From Varanus komodoensis (Eukaryota; Chordata; Lepidosauria; Squamata; Varanidae): a stretch of 64,000 bases of DNA. Position 1 is the stretch's first letter. The number at the start of each line of letters is the position of its first letter. Below, piece after piece: positions 47,959-59,168 of the stretch. The notes below the pieces were generated by a model. That model was given only the letters and a program-made list of their open reading frames with translations, had not been told where the DNA came from and made no database searches. The stretch covers positions 94,661,136 through 94,725,135 of the forward strand of contig NW_025335268.1 in NCBI RefSeq assembly GCF_004798865.1, read 5' to 3'. A program made the position numbers and the translations under genes.

Positions 47959-47979
47959 ATACACACACACACACACACT
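47959..47979. repeat. (CA)n microsatellite
   Basis: About ten CA units. A nearby minus-strand frame showing V-C-V-C residues is a product of it. Confidence 0.95.
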
Positions 47980-50689
47980 GCTGTTGATATGCAGCATCCC
48001 CTCAATGTCTCCTTTTTAAGCAGTGCCAAGGCCCCACTCCTCATTTCCAGGCAGGCGTCTTTTTGTCTTGCAATAATGTCTCTCAGTAAAAAAGTAAACA
48101 CAAAGGCCCCACAGGAAATCAATAGGTCCCTCCCAGCCAGGACCCAAGCAAAACTAGCTGTCCTTTCCCAGAGTAAGCATTAACCCCTGCATTTCCACTA
48201 ACTTAAGTGGCCTTCTTCCTTTTAGGTCAGGATTAAGTCTTCCTCCACAGACTTCAGCACACATACAAGTGACTGGCCAAAACAACATGTTGCCTGCATT
48301 GCCAATCCCTGAGAAGAGATCTGCAAACTTCTGTCTTCCTTTTCTTTGAAAAATAACCATTTTAGGACAAGTCTGTTTGCTGCAGAGTGGCTGTAGACTA
48401 CCTGGAGGGCTTCATTTATTGGATTTTATCCCACATCATTGGCCAGATGAGTGAGGGTTCCAAATTAACCAAACCATTAAAAGTCCAGAATCCAAATCAC
48501 ACTGTGACTCTGGGACAAGAAAGGAAAGCCCTCTCGTTTCCAGTGATGGGTTATATTTAAAATATTAGTTATCAAGTCTCAGGGTCCCTTGACCTCACAG
48601 TTCAGAATTTTAGCCTCCTTGAGATCTCTCAAGAGGGGCAAAATCTCAGGATGACAGCCCAGAATTAAGTAGACAAACTATATTCTGCTTGACTTGATTG
48701 GATTGATTCTGATCGGAGCTTGATTTTGAAAGCCGCTCCACTGCCTTGTTGGCTTGGTTCAGCAACAGCCATTCCCTGCCTCCAGCAGAATCTCTGGGCT
48801 CCACTCAGCTGTGCTACCAGAATTCCTTACAACTCTGGTGCCAGGGATTAATCTCCTCTATGCAGCATCTGAAACTTTGGCAAGCCTAAATAGGAAACTC
48901 TCAGGCCAACCGACTCAGATCCTATCTGTTCTGCCATCATTCTAATTGGCTGGTCAGGTGGCCTATTTTGCAGTTGACAGTCAACTATTTGTCAGTGTCT
49001 TCTATTCATCGGGCTGTCCAATCCAAGTCTAGTTTAAAGAGAAAGGACCATAAGAAAAGAAGAGCCGGAGGGGCCTCAGCTTTGCCCTTCCACACTCGGC
49101 CCATTGGTTACCTGGCCAGTCCTCTCCACGATGACGACTGATGGCATGTATGTTATTCCTGTTTGAATTACAGTCATTACTTCTAATTTTGCATGCAAAT
49201 GTCATGCATTTTGGTGTCCCTTCTTTTTGGGTGAATCATTTCCTCTTTTGAGGCAATGTGTAATTAGCAAGTATTCATGGCACAGATCTGGGCCACAGTC
49301 CCAATGACTCTGCTTTCTTCTTGGCATTCTGTGCATGAATGTGTACACATGCTCATTTTCATCAAGAACATGGCTGTTGGGAATGGGCATTGGGAGCCAT
49401 GGGCGAGTGCTACATGGCAAACCTCAGAGCACCAGGTCAAAGGGTGGAGTGGGTACAATCCATTTAAGCCGTAGCAATGAAGGGGATCGTGCTTTTTGCC
49501 AGGAATTGTGAAGACACCTGTCTTCAAAGGACATAAGTAACAACCCTCCTTTTCCCTTCCCGCGGTTCCTGCAGTGAACAGTATGGGCGAACCATCCCAC
49601 CACGATTAATGTTTGCTCATGTCTGCCTATGCAACTATATTTACAAAGGAGAGGGAAAGAGACCTGGGGAAGGGGGGCGGTTATGCATGTCTGCAAAAAA
49701 TGTTCCGTGTTCCAAAGACCTGGCAGGACGGCCTGTTCCTGGATCTTTCCTCTTCGCTCCACCCTTGGCCCAAGTTTACTGGGGCTTTTCTTCCCTTCTC
49801 ACGGTTCCAGCATCTGGGAATGATTACCTCTTGGCACCGAGCTAGACAAAGGCAGGCAGGAGGGCTTGAAGCCTGTAGGAGGCGCTGTTGCACATACATG
49901 GAAGCATTCACCGCATACAGAAACATGCCCAGCCCCTTACATAGGTTCTCCCACGGAAATTTTGGGCAGTTTTTCTGTCATTCACGATGAGGCAAAATGG
50001 CTGGGCAGTGCTTCTTCCAAGCAGAAAGAAATACTGGCTATTTTCTTTTTCGAGCAGCAAACAGAAAAGTTTCACACCTTCCTCTGGGTGCCTGAAGTTA
50101 TTTAAAAATGCTGATTCACACATATTTACTTCCACCTTCATGCCCATAAATTCCCACACACCGCCTCACCTTGTGACAATCACATTCACGCTCCAGGGTT
50201 TGTCATCCTCCCTTTCTTCTCCCTCCCCCCAAATATGGCTCATTACCAGAGTCATCTCACCACATTCATCACCAGCCAGTGATTTTCTGTCAATGCAGGG
50301 GCTGCTGAGCTTATCTTGTTGCTGCCTGTGATAACTGGGGCCTCAGGCCACCTCCCCTCACTCCAATCTGTGGGCTTGATAAAGCTGTGGCTTTATCTTA
50401 TCTGAACTCCGGTGGCAGGCACAGATTAATGGAGCTGAGAGAGCCCGTCTCTCCTGTGCAGGTAGGAACAGGTAGGGACACCAAGGCTGGGTTCCACCTC
50501 AGGTACACATCCACAACAAAATGAAATACAGGCTGAGAAATACAGCTTCATGGGAGGAATTTTGGGTGGCAGCAGCAAAAAGATGCATGTGTAATGCAGG
50601 CCAGTAGGTGCCCAAAAGCCATAGTGACATTAGTAAAGTGGCTTCACCTGACATGCAGAATAAATTCACCCTCTGCCAGGGCCAGGCCA

Positions 50690-51155
50690 AGGGTGGGCAT
50701 GGTTCAGGCACCTGCAGACACCCCACATGCCAGCAGGGCCTTTCTGAGAGCAGACTTCCTCACCATGGCAGCTTGCTTGTTCACCTTCCTCTCACTCTCT
50801 GCAGCTGTGTGTCTGCCAGACAGGTGGTAGCAGTGATAAGGAAGAAGAGCAGATGGGACAGATGCCAGCGCTGGTGGAGACATGCTAGCTACTTCACAGG
50901 CAAGGTCCACCTTGCTATTGTCATTCAGGCACCAGCTAAAGACCTATTTGTAGTGCAGGCCTTGGAGCCAATAGGCAAGCTCTCTATCTTTTGTCAGTTG
51001 TTTAATTGCACTGATGATTTTATTGTATGGTCTTCTATCATTGTGATTTTAGAGCCATGATTTTAAATATTGGTTACTCAGTGTCCTGCATTTTATGTAG
51101 GCTTGGCACCAATCTGAGCAACTAGTGAGGAAGGATGGGATGTAAATCAACTAAG
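50690..51155 (+). mobile_element. L2-type LINE 3' end (sense)
   Basis: CAGGGCCTTTCTGAGAGCAG (the R-A-F-S region) leads to AAAGACCTATTTGTAGTGCA (the K-T-Y-L-F position). Then follows a T-rich 3' UTR with ATTTTATTGTATGGTCTTCT and AAGGATGGGATGTAAATCAA, the 'GGGCGGGATATAAAT' ending of squamate LINEs. It is the sense counterpart of the antisense tails at 30.4 and 39.1 kb. Confidence 0.7.
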
Positions 51156-51213
51156 CATCATCTATAAAGGGAGAGCCATGGAAGCCTTTAGGCAGCAGTT
51201 CTACATCACTTAC

Positions 51214-51340
51214 CTGGGGGTTAATGCCACGCCATTCATCAAGACTTACTTTGTAGTAGACAAGCATAAGATTGCACTGCAAGGTGTCCTCAGAAGCACG
51301 GAGAGCATTTAGATGAGACTCAGCCAGGTACAGCAAGAGC
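51214..51340 (-). other. Exon-like segment of unknown origin (minus strand)
   Basis: On the minus strand, between an acceptor-like GTCACAG and a consensus donor CAG|GTAAGTG, 127 bases read without stop as LLLYLAESHLNALRASEDTL and QCNLMLVYYK, then VSLDEWRGINPQ. A second good donor (AAA|GTAAGT) lies inside, after the VYYK codons. The upstream pyrimidine tract is weak. I do not recognise the protein, and the sequence is not one of the repeats above. It may be a real exon of an unannotated or human-unlinked gene, a decayed pseudogene exon, or chance. Neighbouring exons were not found. Confidence 0.25.
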
Positions 51341-52121
51341 CTGTGACTGAGTTCAGAAATCCATTTTCATTGTCACTTTTAATCCAGTCACCTGTGATGT
51401 CAAAGCCTCTCCATTCAGAGGTAGTGACCCACTAGGTCTAACTTCCCAAATCTCTGAGAAGCCAGCTGGCCCACAACACTGCTATCCATGGGCACTTGCT
51501 GATGTAAAGGTTAGGGAGGATTGATTACATCTGCTGCATCCGGCCCGCTGGATTCATTGACTTTTTCCCACAGGTGCTTCAATTCTGTTTCTGCCTGAGA
51601 TTTCCCCCCCTGAAATCAAATGCCTCCTCTCCCCTGCCCATATATCCTTTTTTACAAATAGGGGTGTCCTTGGTAGACAAGGTCCTTAAGCACACACACA
51701 AATTTTAAAGCATATGTAAAATGGCATATTAAAAATGTGCTTTCTGTGGGCCTGTGGGCCTGAGCACAAGTTTTTTTCCGCTCCTTTTTAGCTGCCACAG
51801 CCCCATCCCCATTGCTCAAAAACAAATGGAAAGAACATGTATGTTCTCTGAACATTTGAAAAAGAATTTTCTTTGTTCTTCAATGTGCTTGGATAAAAAA
51901 GGCTGTCATGAGCACCATCATGCTCTTGGCTTGCATGGTATCTCTTATCTGGTGATAAAGAACAGGTACTGCCATCAAACAGAGATCCTGTGCTTTAGTA
52001 GCTGCATAACAACTTGATCAAGAGCAGCGTTCTGCATCAGCAAGATTCACTTGCTCCATCTTTGTCTGTCTTGTATTACAGGCATCTGCCATCTGCCCAT
52101 AAAAACGTAGTAACCTATAAA

Positions 52122-52263
52122 CAGGGCTGGGGAACTTGTGGCCACCCAGATGTTTTGGCCTACAACTCCCATCAGCCCTAGCCAGCATAACTTGAGGTGA
52201 GAGATGAGGAGAGATGAGGATTTCCAGATACTTTAGTCTAAGTGTTAAATTATACCACCCCTG
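52122..52263. repeat. Palindromic MITE-like repeat with target duplication
   Basis: It opens CAGGGCTGGGGAACTTGTGG and ends TATACCACCCCTG, so the ends pair as CAGGGxTGGxxA inverted repeats. The direct repeat CTATAAA flanks both sides, consistent with the 8-bp target duplications of hAT transposons. The inner arm reads CTACAACTCCCATCAGCCC. The right half contains a tandem GAGATGAGGA insertion (about 52190-52220). Confidence 0.8.
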
Positions 52264-53839
52264 CTATAAATGAATTAAATTATGCGTGCACAGGTATGCA
52301 TTTGTGTGCGTGTGCTTTATGTCACCGATTGCTCGTGTTCAGCATAAAGGCCCAAATGCTTGCTAAGTGTAGTTCAGTTCTGCAGTTGGAAACAAACCTA
52401 TTTTAATTCTGCACATTTCCCTGTGATGAGACAATGTGATAGCACAACATTTTTGTGAAGGGATCTGTTGATCACTAGGTTTTGCTGTTTCACCACAGTA
52501 ATTCTTTTTTCTTTTTATGCTATCTTTCCACCAGGTCTATGAAATTTGAACTTTTTAAAAGTATTTCAATCAGTACAATTACTCTGTTCACTTCCCCACC
52601 TGCAAAAGGAATGGCTTAACTTATTTGGGTGAAAGTAAGATGGTTACAATTAGTGACCCAGCTGAGGTGAGGGAGGAACCCTGACTTCCCTCATGGCCAA
52701 ATTGTGATGTTGGAATCATCAGTTGCTAGATTTTGTCCCTCCCTTGACTATGTGTGCAACAGAAACTGCCCACTGGAAAAGCAGGGTACTTTTTCTTAGC
52801 AACGAGTGTGTGCATCTCTTCCCTACCTCCAGGATCCTGAGAATACGAGACCCTCCCTGTCCTCAGAGGTACTGACTAAATGGACACTTACCTCTGTCAT
52901 CCTGTTAGTTATGTGCATCAGAGGTCTGTCAAATTCAGAGTGAGTGTCCTGACTGAGAAAATTCCTTTCTTGCCAGAATTTAAAATCAGATCTTATCATC
53001 TTCTATTTTTGTCAGAAATGCTGAGAGATAGCTCATTAAAAATAAAACTCGGCAGATTTGTGTGAGACAACAGACTATGGCTTAATTTAACTGTGGGGGT
53101 GATTGCATTGTGACAAGCGCTAGGCTTGCTGTAGGTTTTTATGTCATGCAAACAGAAGAGGCAGGGGTTGTTTGAGGGTTAGGCAACCCTCAGGTAACCT
53201 AAAAGGAACCATGGGCTATTTGTCATTTGTCTAACCCTCAAACTACCGCTAGCACCTGGGTTTCAAGACCAAGACACCATTAAAAATGGTGGTCACAGGT
53301 GCTGGGCACAATGTGACAGCTTCCACAGATAAATTAACCTGTGGTGGATTGTCCTGTCGTGTAAAGTATCCAACTCTGAATGATGAAGACAACAGCTGAG
53401 GCCTCCCTTTATGCCAAACACTGCAAGGATCAGAGATTTCTGATGTTATTTTACTCAAAATCTACACTTCTGATCTAGGTAATTTTAAAGCTAGAACTTG
53501 ATTGTTTTATAAAGTAGGGGAGAAAGCCATTTATGTTGTTTCAGTTGTATAACACACCCCTCCATTCCATGTTTTACAACTTCCTCTACATCCCTAACAC
53601 ATTAGAGCAAAAACTAAAATCAAAAAAGCCTGGCTGCCAAACCTGATTAAAACAAAACAAAGCCACAGCTAAAGAGTGTGTTTGGTTATACATTTAAAAC
53701 TCACTGAATTCCTAACACTGTTATGATTGCAGGTATAAGAGTTTACTTCTGTTGCCTTGATGCTGAACACATGTGCTTGGGAATAAGAACCATTTTGGTG
53801 TGTGCATGTGTATGCTAATAGTGGATACACACATGTCTT

Positions 53840-54216
53840 GTCAAAAGTAGGAAAAATACCCTTTGAGAGTCCTCTGATGGTGTACAATCAAAAGTACATT
53901 TACAGTTTATTCAGACATATGGGAAATACATGCAGCATGTAGGCAGCCCCCAACAGGACTACAAAGATGGCGTCTGTACAAGATGCTTTTATAGCCTACC
54001 AATTACATTCAGTTTGGGGGAGGGGCAAGAGATCAGGTGGGGGATCAGTACACAGTATGCTAGAAGCAGGGTAGACATAAAACAAAAGGGATTAAGACAA
54101 AGCAATACAAAAACAACCTTAGGACAGGTAAACCATTAACATGTCTAAGGTGTGCTCCAAAGGACAGGCAAGCATTAGCATCTCTAAGCTTTTGCTCACT
54201 TTGTTCTGCCAGTCTA
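53840..54216 (-). mobile_element. Probable solo LTR (fossil), retrovirus-like, antisense
   Basis: Read on the minus strand the segment has LTR order: a U3-like part, a TATA box in GGCTATAAAAGC (53995-53984), then about 75 bases on the poly(A) signal AATAAA (53911-53906) in TCTGAATAAACTGTAAATGT, and a GT-rich U5-like part. The stretch between TATA and AATAAA contains GACGCCATCTTTGTAGTCC. Ends are approximate. No gag, pol or env remnants were recognised beside it, so it looks like a solo LTR, likely class I endogenous retrovirus type. It is a fossil of uncertain age. Confidence 0.55.
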
Positions 54217-57051
54217 CATATATATGCATACACATATATGTATGTGTGTCTGTGAAATAATAGAATGAGTGTCTGTAAACATGAAAATGTGTTTGGTTGG
54301 CTGCCCCCTGACTATAAAAATGAGAGCAGAACACAAAGAAAGAAAGGATGCTGCATTGAGTTTTGCCTGCCCTAGTAAGCCTATTCAGAGCCAGCATCAA
54401 AGGTAGGTATGACTGGGCCCTTGCCAAGGGCCCGCACCCATCGACAAGAGCCCTGCAGAGCTGCAGGCTCCTTTATGAAGTGCTTTCTACTGTGGCCAAA
54501 CCATGCTGGCAACAAGCAGGAGCAGTCATTGCCCCTGCCTACTTGCTTGCTGATCCTCTGCTTGTCAAGCAACCACGTGGCAATTATGAGAAAGAGGATC
54601 AGGAGCAACAGCAGCTGTTAACCATGATGGTGAGAAAGTAACCACAGTGATAGAGGGCTGTCTTGCCACCCGAGAGCCCCCCAGAAATTGGCCCTGGGGC
54701 CATACCAAGCCAGGCTTGTCTGCCAGTGCTCCAGTTACCTTTTACTCTCTTGAAAGCCATCCCCTCACCCCCAGCTGTGCAGGCCAAAGTCCATTCATAG
54801 CTGCACTACTACTATGCAGAGAAAGGACCCGGGTGAGAGCTGAGCCCTTCCACCAAAGTGCACGTTGCCACATTCAGGAGGCAAGAAAAAATCCCCACTC
54901 TTACGCCATTATCAGCAAGGAGACACTTTTCCTCCCTAAGCGCAACAGCTCCACACTCAAGTACCAGCTTCCCCTCCCCAGGGACAAAGGCCACAGGAGG
55001 GGGGAATGAGGTAGCTGGAGCCATCCACTGACCAATAGCCCAGATGAAATCTGGAGAAAAATCACTTTCTAATGAGTCTGCCTCTGGAACAGCCGGTGCA
55101 GGAGAGCCTGTTTCCAGGACTTCAGAGGCATGTACAAACTCTGCAGCCCCCACCCCACTGCCTTGGATGGAACCTACAAGGAAACAGGGAGGGAGGGACT
55201 CCTCTTCCCTTTGTGACCCGGTCTGGCTTCTTCCAGCTGGAACAGAGGGAGACCAGCAGAGGAATATCCAGTATTCATCCTAGACTATGAGGCTGCTATA
55301 TTTAAAACTTCAAAGCCACAGAAAGCTGTAGCAGAATAGAAATCCATTAACACATTTGATTACAGCCAGATTGGTTTGTAGCAATAGAAAGACAGTGGGT
55401 GTATTTGCATGTCAAGACAACCCACCATAGCAATAAGCCATGGTGGACTGGTTATTGTTGAGAACACCCCACAGTGCACCAAGAGATGATCACCAGGGGC
55501 TCCTTGCCCCCTTTCCTTCCCACATCTTTCACCCACACTCCTCCTGCAGGTGTGCTGGGGGATCCCACAGCAAGACCAATTGTCTTCCCAGCTTAATCAT
55601 GGGCCATCTTCAACTCACTGCAGCTTTTTGCCTGTGTATCCTTTTATTCCCTAGTCCAACTTGACAGTTGATTATGCAGTCCCAATTTTGACAACCACTG
55701 ACTGCCCCTTCAAAATGTCCAAGGCGCACATTGGAAGGTCTGCTGGTGGGTGGCAATTTTTTAAAAAATTACTTTTTTTTTGTTAGCAGTACTTTCACAA
55801 CTGTGCAGGAGCACAATTGGTCAAGTGCTGTAAGGGCACAAAGAACTTTGGATAGGCTTTCCTCCATTTGTTTCTTCTGACTGATGTAAAAAGAAAATGA
55901 AGGTGCAAGTCACCTTAACTCATAAAAAAGGGGTGGTAAGATTTATCCTGCCTTCATGGTGAGATAGCACAACTCCAGTCCTCAGGGTGATGTACATTTT
56001 GCACTTTTCCCCAAGATTCTGGCTGCTCAGGTAAGTTCAAAAGTGCATCTACTTCCTTTTTTGAGTAGCTTTTAGAAGAGCTTTTTGTTTTGTTTTTGAA
56101 TGGGGCACTTGAACTTTTTTTAAACTAGGATATACGACTCCAAGTCCACCTATTGTCCTCTCACTCCCTTCCCCTTTTAAACAAGACCCCACATTTTTAT
56201 CTCAGAGCAAAGGGAGTGTTCATCACTTTTCCTGAGCTAAAATTATTTACATCTTTGCTTTCTCTTGAAAAGTTCACCTTCTGACAGCTGTCAAGAAAAA
56301 GCAAAGTGGGGGAACTCATTTGGACCTCTTTGAGTCGACCTGCAGAGCTGGCAGCTCTGCATTCTGACAGCAGGTCCTCCTCCCCAACAGTGTCCATCTG
56401 ATGGTCCCCATTCCTGCAGTTGCTCAAGTGTGGATTAAAAATAATAACACCTTTTTTGTGTGCTTATGGTGTGTGTAATGATACATTTGCCACATACAGA
56501 AGCACCTCCAGGGTGCTACTTGGGCACCTGCGGTGGCTGTCAAAGTGGGACTCACATAACTGTAGAGTCAGACAAAAAGCCACAAGGCCTGAAAATCATA
56601 AAGGAGGGCAGCTGACGTGTGACCTGCCCTGTGTGTAGGATTAAAAGCACACCAGGATTGGCGGCTGGTAGTCATGGTAGCCACAAAGTCCTGAGTCACA
56701 CCTGTTAAAAAGGCTTCTCTTGTAGAGTGAGGTTATTCAAGGCCATAAGCCTAAAAAAAGCTCAACATCCGCTTAGTCATCAAGTTTGTTAGGCCGAGGG
56801 ATGGCCAGCTCACGAACAGAATCCTTAAATGCTGAGTACCTGTTATAAATACTCAAGATGAACTACCTCTTAAATCAAGAACACTCCCCTCAACCATCAA
56901 CGTTCATCACTAGGTGGTGTCCAGTAATCTGATGGTCCTTCTCACCTGGACCCAGTTATGGAGTCACTGTTATAACGGTACCTTTCTGATTAGGGTTTTG
57001 GGTTTCTCTTCACTCCTATTCCTACTCCAACCTGGACAGTGACATGTGAGG
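54217..57051. other. Intergenic DNA, no gene recognised
   Basis: No exon supported and no full repeat identified. GC-richer patches (54400-55280) give several overlapping short frames without family matches. A possible dispersed AACCCACCATAG...CCATGGTGG palindrome lies at about 55423-55447. Confidence 0.5.
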
Positions 57052-57293
57052 CATTTATTTCTTTATTAGATTTCTATCCTGTCTTTTTCTTTTAATTTTG
57101 AAAGAACTCAGAGCGGCTTACATCATTCTGCTCTCAATCCTATCCCCACAACAACAACCCTATGAGGTAGGTTAGGCTGAGAGACTGTGACTGGCCCAAA
57201 GTCACTCAGTGGGCTCCATGGCTGAGCCAGGATTCAAACCAAGATTGCCTGAGTTCACGTCCCTTGCTCTTGACCACTACACCACACGGGCTC
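57052..57293 (-). repeat. tRNA-derived squamate SINE, near full length (antisense)
   Basis: Reversed, it reads from a tRNA-like head GAGCCCGTGTGGTGTAGTGG, through a B-box-like GGTTTGAATCC, GGGCCAGTCACAGTCTCTCA, GCCTAACCTACCTCATAGGG and TTGTTGTTGTGGGGATAGGA, to a TATAAA-like tail with AATAAAGAAATAAATG. This is the best-preserved copy of the family in the window. Confidence 0.93.
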
Positions 57294-57374
57294 TTATTTG
57301 CATGCAGAAAAAGGCCAGGTACTCATTACTAAGTACTCATTTAATATCCAGAACTGGCCCTTTTGATTCCAAGC

Positions 57375-57509
57375 CAGAGGTAGACAACTTGAGGCCCTAC
57401 ATATGTTTTGGGCTACAACTCCCATCATCCCTCACCCTTGGCTATGGTGGCTAGGGCTGATGGAGTTGTAGACCACAATATCTGAGAGACCACAAATTTC
57501 CCATCCCTG
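57375..57509. repeat. Palindromic MITE-like repeat
   Basis: It opens CAGAGGTAGACAACTTGAGG and ends AAATTTCCCATCCCTG, whose complement is CAGGGATGGGAAATTT. Inner arms are GGGCTACAACTCCCATCATC and GGGCTGATGGAGTTGTAGAC. The whole 135 bases can fold into a hairpin. No clear target duplication was seen at these limits. Confidence 0.82.
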
Positions 57510-58139
57510 TCCTTTACTCTCCTATGTTATTATCTGGATGCCATTGCCTGTATTTGGTTTAACCCCATCCTTTATTTACCAAGGAAAAAAAATCTAGGTC
57601 TAATTCCAGAGAGGAAGTAGAGGAATCTGGTCTCTCGATAATGGCACCCCATTCCACAAATTCCCTCTGTCAGGATCCCTTCATTACTGTGTGCTTTTCC
57701 TAGACCTAAGAACAACCTCAAACGGGGTTCACATTTACCTGTTCTCAGTAGCAAATCCAATTTTCTTTTTCTGACATTTGCCCATCTATTTGCCTAAAAT
57801 AGACTAGTGTTGGGACTGTTGGGCTCCCCACCACCATTCGTTTTTAATGTGCAAATTGAAAAGCCAGAAGTCATAGATCATTATATTCAATATTTAATGA
57901 ATGAGCTGGACATTTACTAGTTATCCGAGAATTCAGTAGACAGGCTTGTCAAATGCTTTCAGGTGTTTCTGGGGCCTTCTGGATGTACATATTTTCACAC
58001 CAGAAAGGGAAAAAGGCAAACTGCTTTCACACAGTCTAGAGCTTATTTTTAAAGCACTCCAGAGGTGAAGGTTGGAGGCAGGAAAATTGCATCCTTTCTG
58101 ATATTAGCTTCATGGCATTTCATCATCATGCCAGCTGGG
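57510..58139. other. Upstream flank of SFRP5, nothing recognised
   Basis: AT-rich sequence between the palindromic repeat and the GC-rich SFRP5 promoter region. No repeat body or exon was recognised. Confidence 0.5.
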
Positions 58140-58648
58140 CCCCGATGCCTCTCTCTGTGCCGGCGATGGGAACAAGCCAGTAAAAACTGAGCAGGAGAAG
58201 CAAGAAGCAAGAGGCGGGCGCGGGGGCAGGGGGAGGCTGGAGGAGTGGCCCGGAGTCGGAGGTGGGGACATCCTCGTGGCCAGCTCCCACTTCAGCCCTG
58301 GGAGGGGGGAGCGTGCCTGGAGAAGATTGGCTGCTGGCTCCCCCCAAGGGGCTGCTTTGGAAGCCTAGAGGGGGTGGTGCTAAACAGCCCGGAGCAGAGA
58401 CTTCAATTCGGTCTGGCTTTAGCTCACTCCGTCCCATTGATGATGCCAGATGCAACCAAGCAGCCTTAGGCAGAAGAGAGTGGCTTTCTAGGCCAGGTGC
58501 TGGCTGGCTGGCTGGCTGGGGGCAGGGCAGCGTCCTTCAGCTTGGCTCCCATTGGCACCTGTGGCAACTCTGCTCCACCACATTGTCGCCCCTAAACACA
58601 CGCACACGGCCGAGGCGGCACAGAGGGGGAGTGTCTGTGTGAGCCGTG
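58140..58648 (+). promoter_or_regulatory. SFRP5: SFRP5 5' UTR and proximal promoter (GC-rich)
   Basis: The half kilobase before the SFRP5 start is GC-rich and free of recognisable interspersed repeats. It sits between AT-rich DNA (to about 58.1 kb) and the coding start. It contains purine/G-rich stretches near 58200-58310 and a short GGCT tandem at about 58500-58520. No TATA box at a convincing distance was seen. A minus-strand open frame (58455-58126) here matches no family and is taken as compositional. The transcription start is not determined. Confidence 0.55.
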
Positions 58649-59168
58649 ATGTCACCCTGCCCGTGGGACGCCCTGGGTGCGGTGCTGCTGGTGCTCGCAC
58701 AGGGCTGGGCCCGATCCATGAGCCAGGAGTACGACTACTACAGCTGGCCGTCAGACAGCTTCCAGCAGGGACGCTTCTATACCAAGCAGCCACAGTGCAC
58801 GGACATCCCAGCCGACCTGCAGCTCTGCCACAATGTGGGCTACAAGCGCATGCGGCTCCCTAACCTGCTGGAGCATGAGTCCATGCCCGAGGTCAAGCAG
58901 CAAGCCAGCAGCTGGGTTCCCCTGCTGGCCAAGCGATGCCATTCGGACACCCAAGTGTTCCTGTGCTCCCTCTTTGCACCCGTCTGTCTGGACCGACCCA
59001 TCTACCCATGCCGCTCGCTGTGTGAGGTTGTGCGGGACTCCTGTGCGCCGGTCATGGAATCCTATGGCTTCCCCTGGCCCGAAATGCTCAACTGCAACAA
59101 ATTTCCCTTCGACAATGACCTGTGCATCACCGTGCAGTTTGGAAACAGCCAGGCTACTCAACCACCAG
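58649..59168 (+). CDS. SFRP5: SFRP5 exon 1: secreted frizzled-related protein 5
   Basis: SFRP5 is a secreted Wnt antagonist that binds Wnt ligands through a frizzled-type cysteine-rich domain. The start is ATG 58649: an in-frame TGA lies three codons upstream at 58640-58642 and -3 is a purine. Residues 1 to about 25 form a signal peptide with the hydrophobic core GAVLLVLAQGW. Mature protein starts near EYDYYSW. The CRD spans about residues 45-165 and has all ten expected cysteines (50, 60, 97, 106, 113, 121, 125, 132, 149, 159), with LPNLLEHES, VKQQASSW and LFAPVCLDRPIYPC. KRMRLPNLLEHES and FPWPEMLNCNKFP...NDLC fit SFRP5 better than SFRP1 or SFRP2. The exon ends in phase 1 at a GTAACA donor; reading past it gives an intron-derived tail to a stop at 59287 that is not coding. 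Confidence 0.97.

Larger units (their letters stand above)
44371..50689. other. Intergenic DNA, no gene recognised
   Basis: No exon supported. It contains an exact 30-bp tandem duplication (45751-45810), a CA microsatellite (47959-47979), and GC-moderate stretches with short overlapping frames on both strands. No interspersed repeat of the main families was recognised with confidence. Confidence 0.55.

Noticed and set aside
58646-58648. GTG as SFRP5 start
   Set aside because: ATG follows immediately at 58649 and an in-frame TGA lies just upstream, so ATG 58649 is the start.
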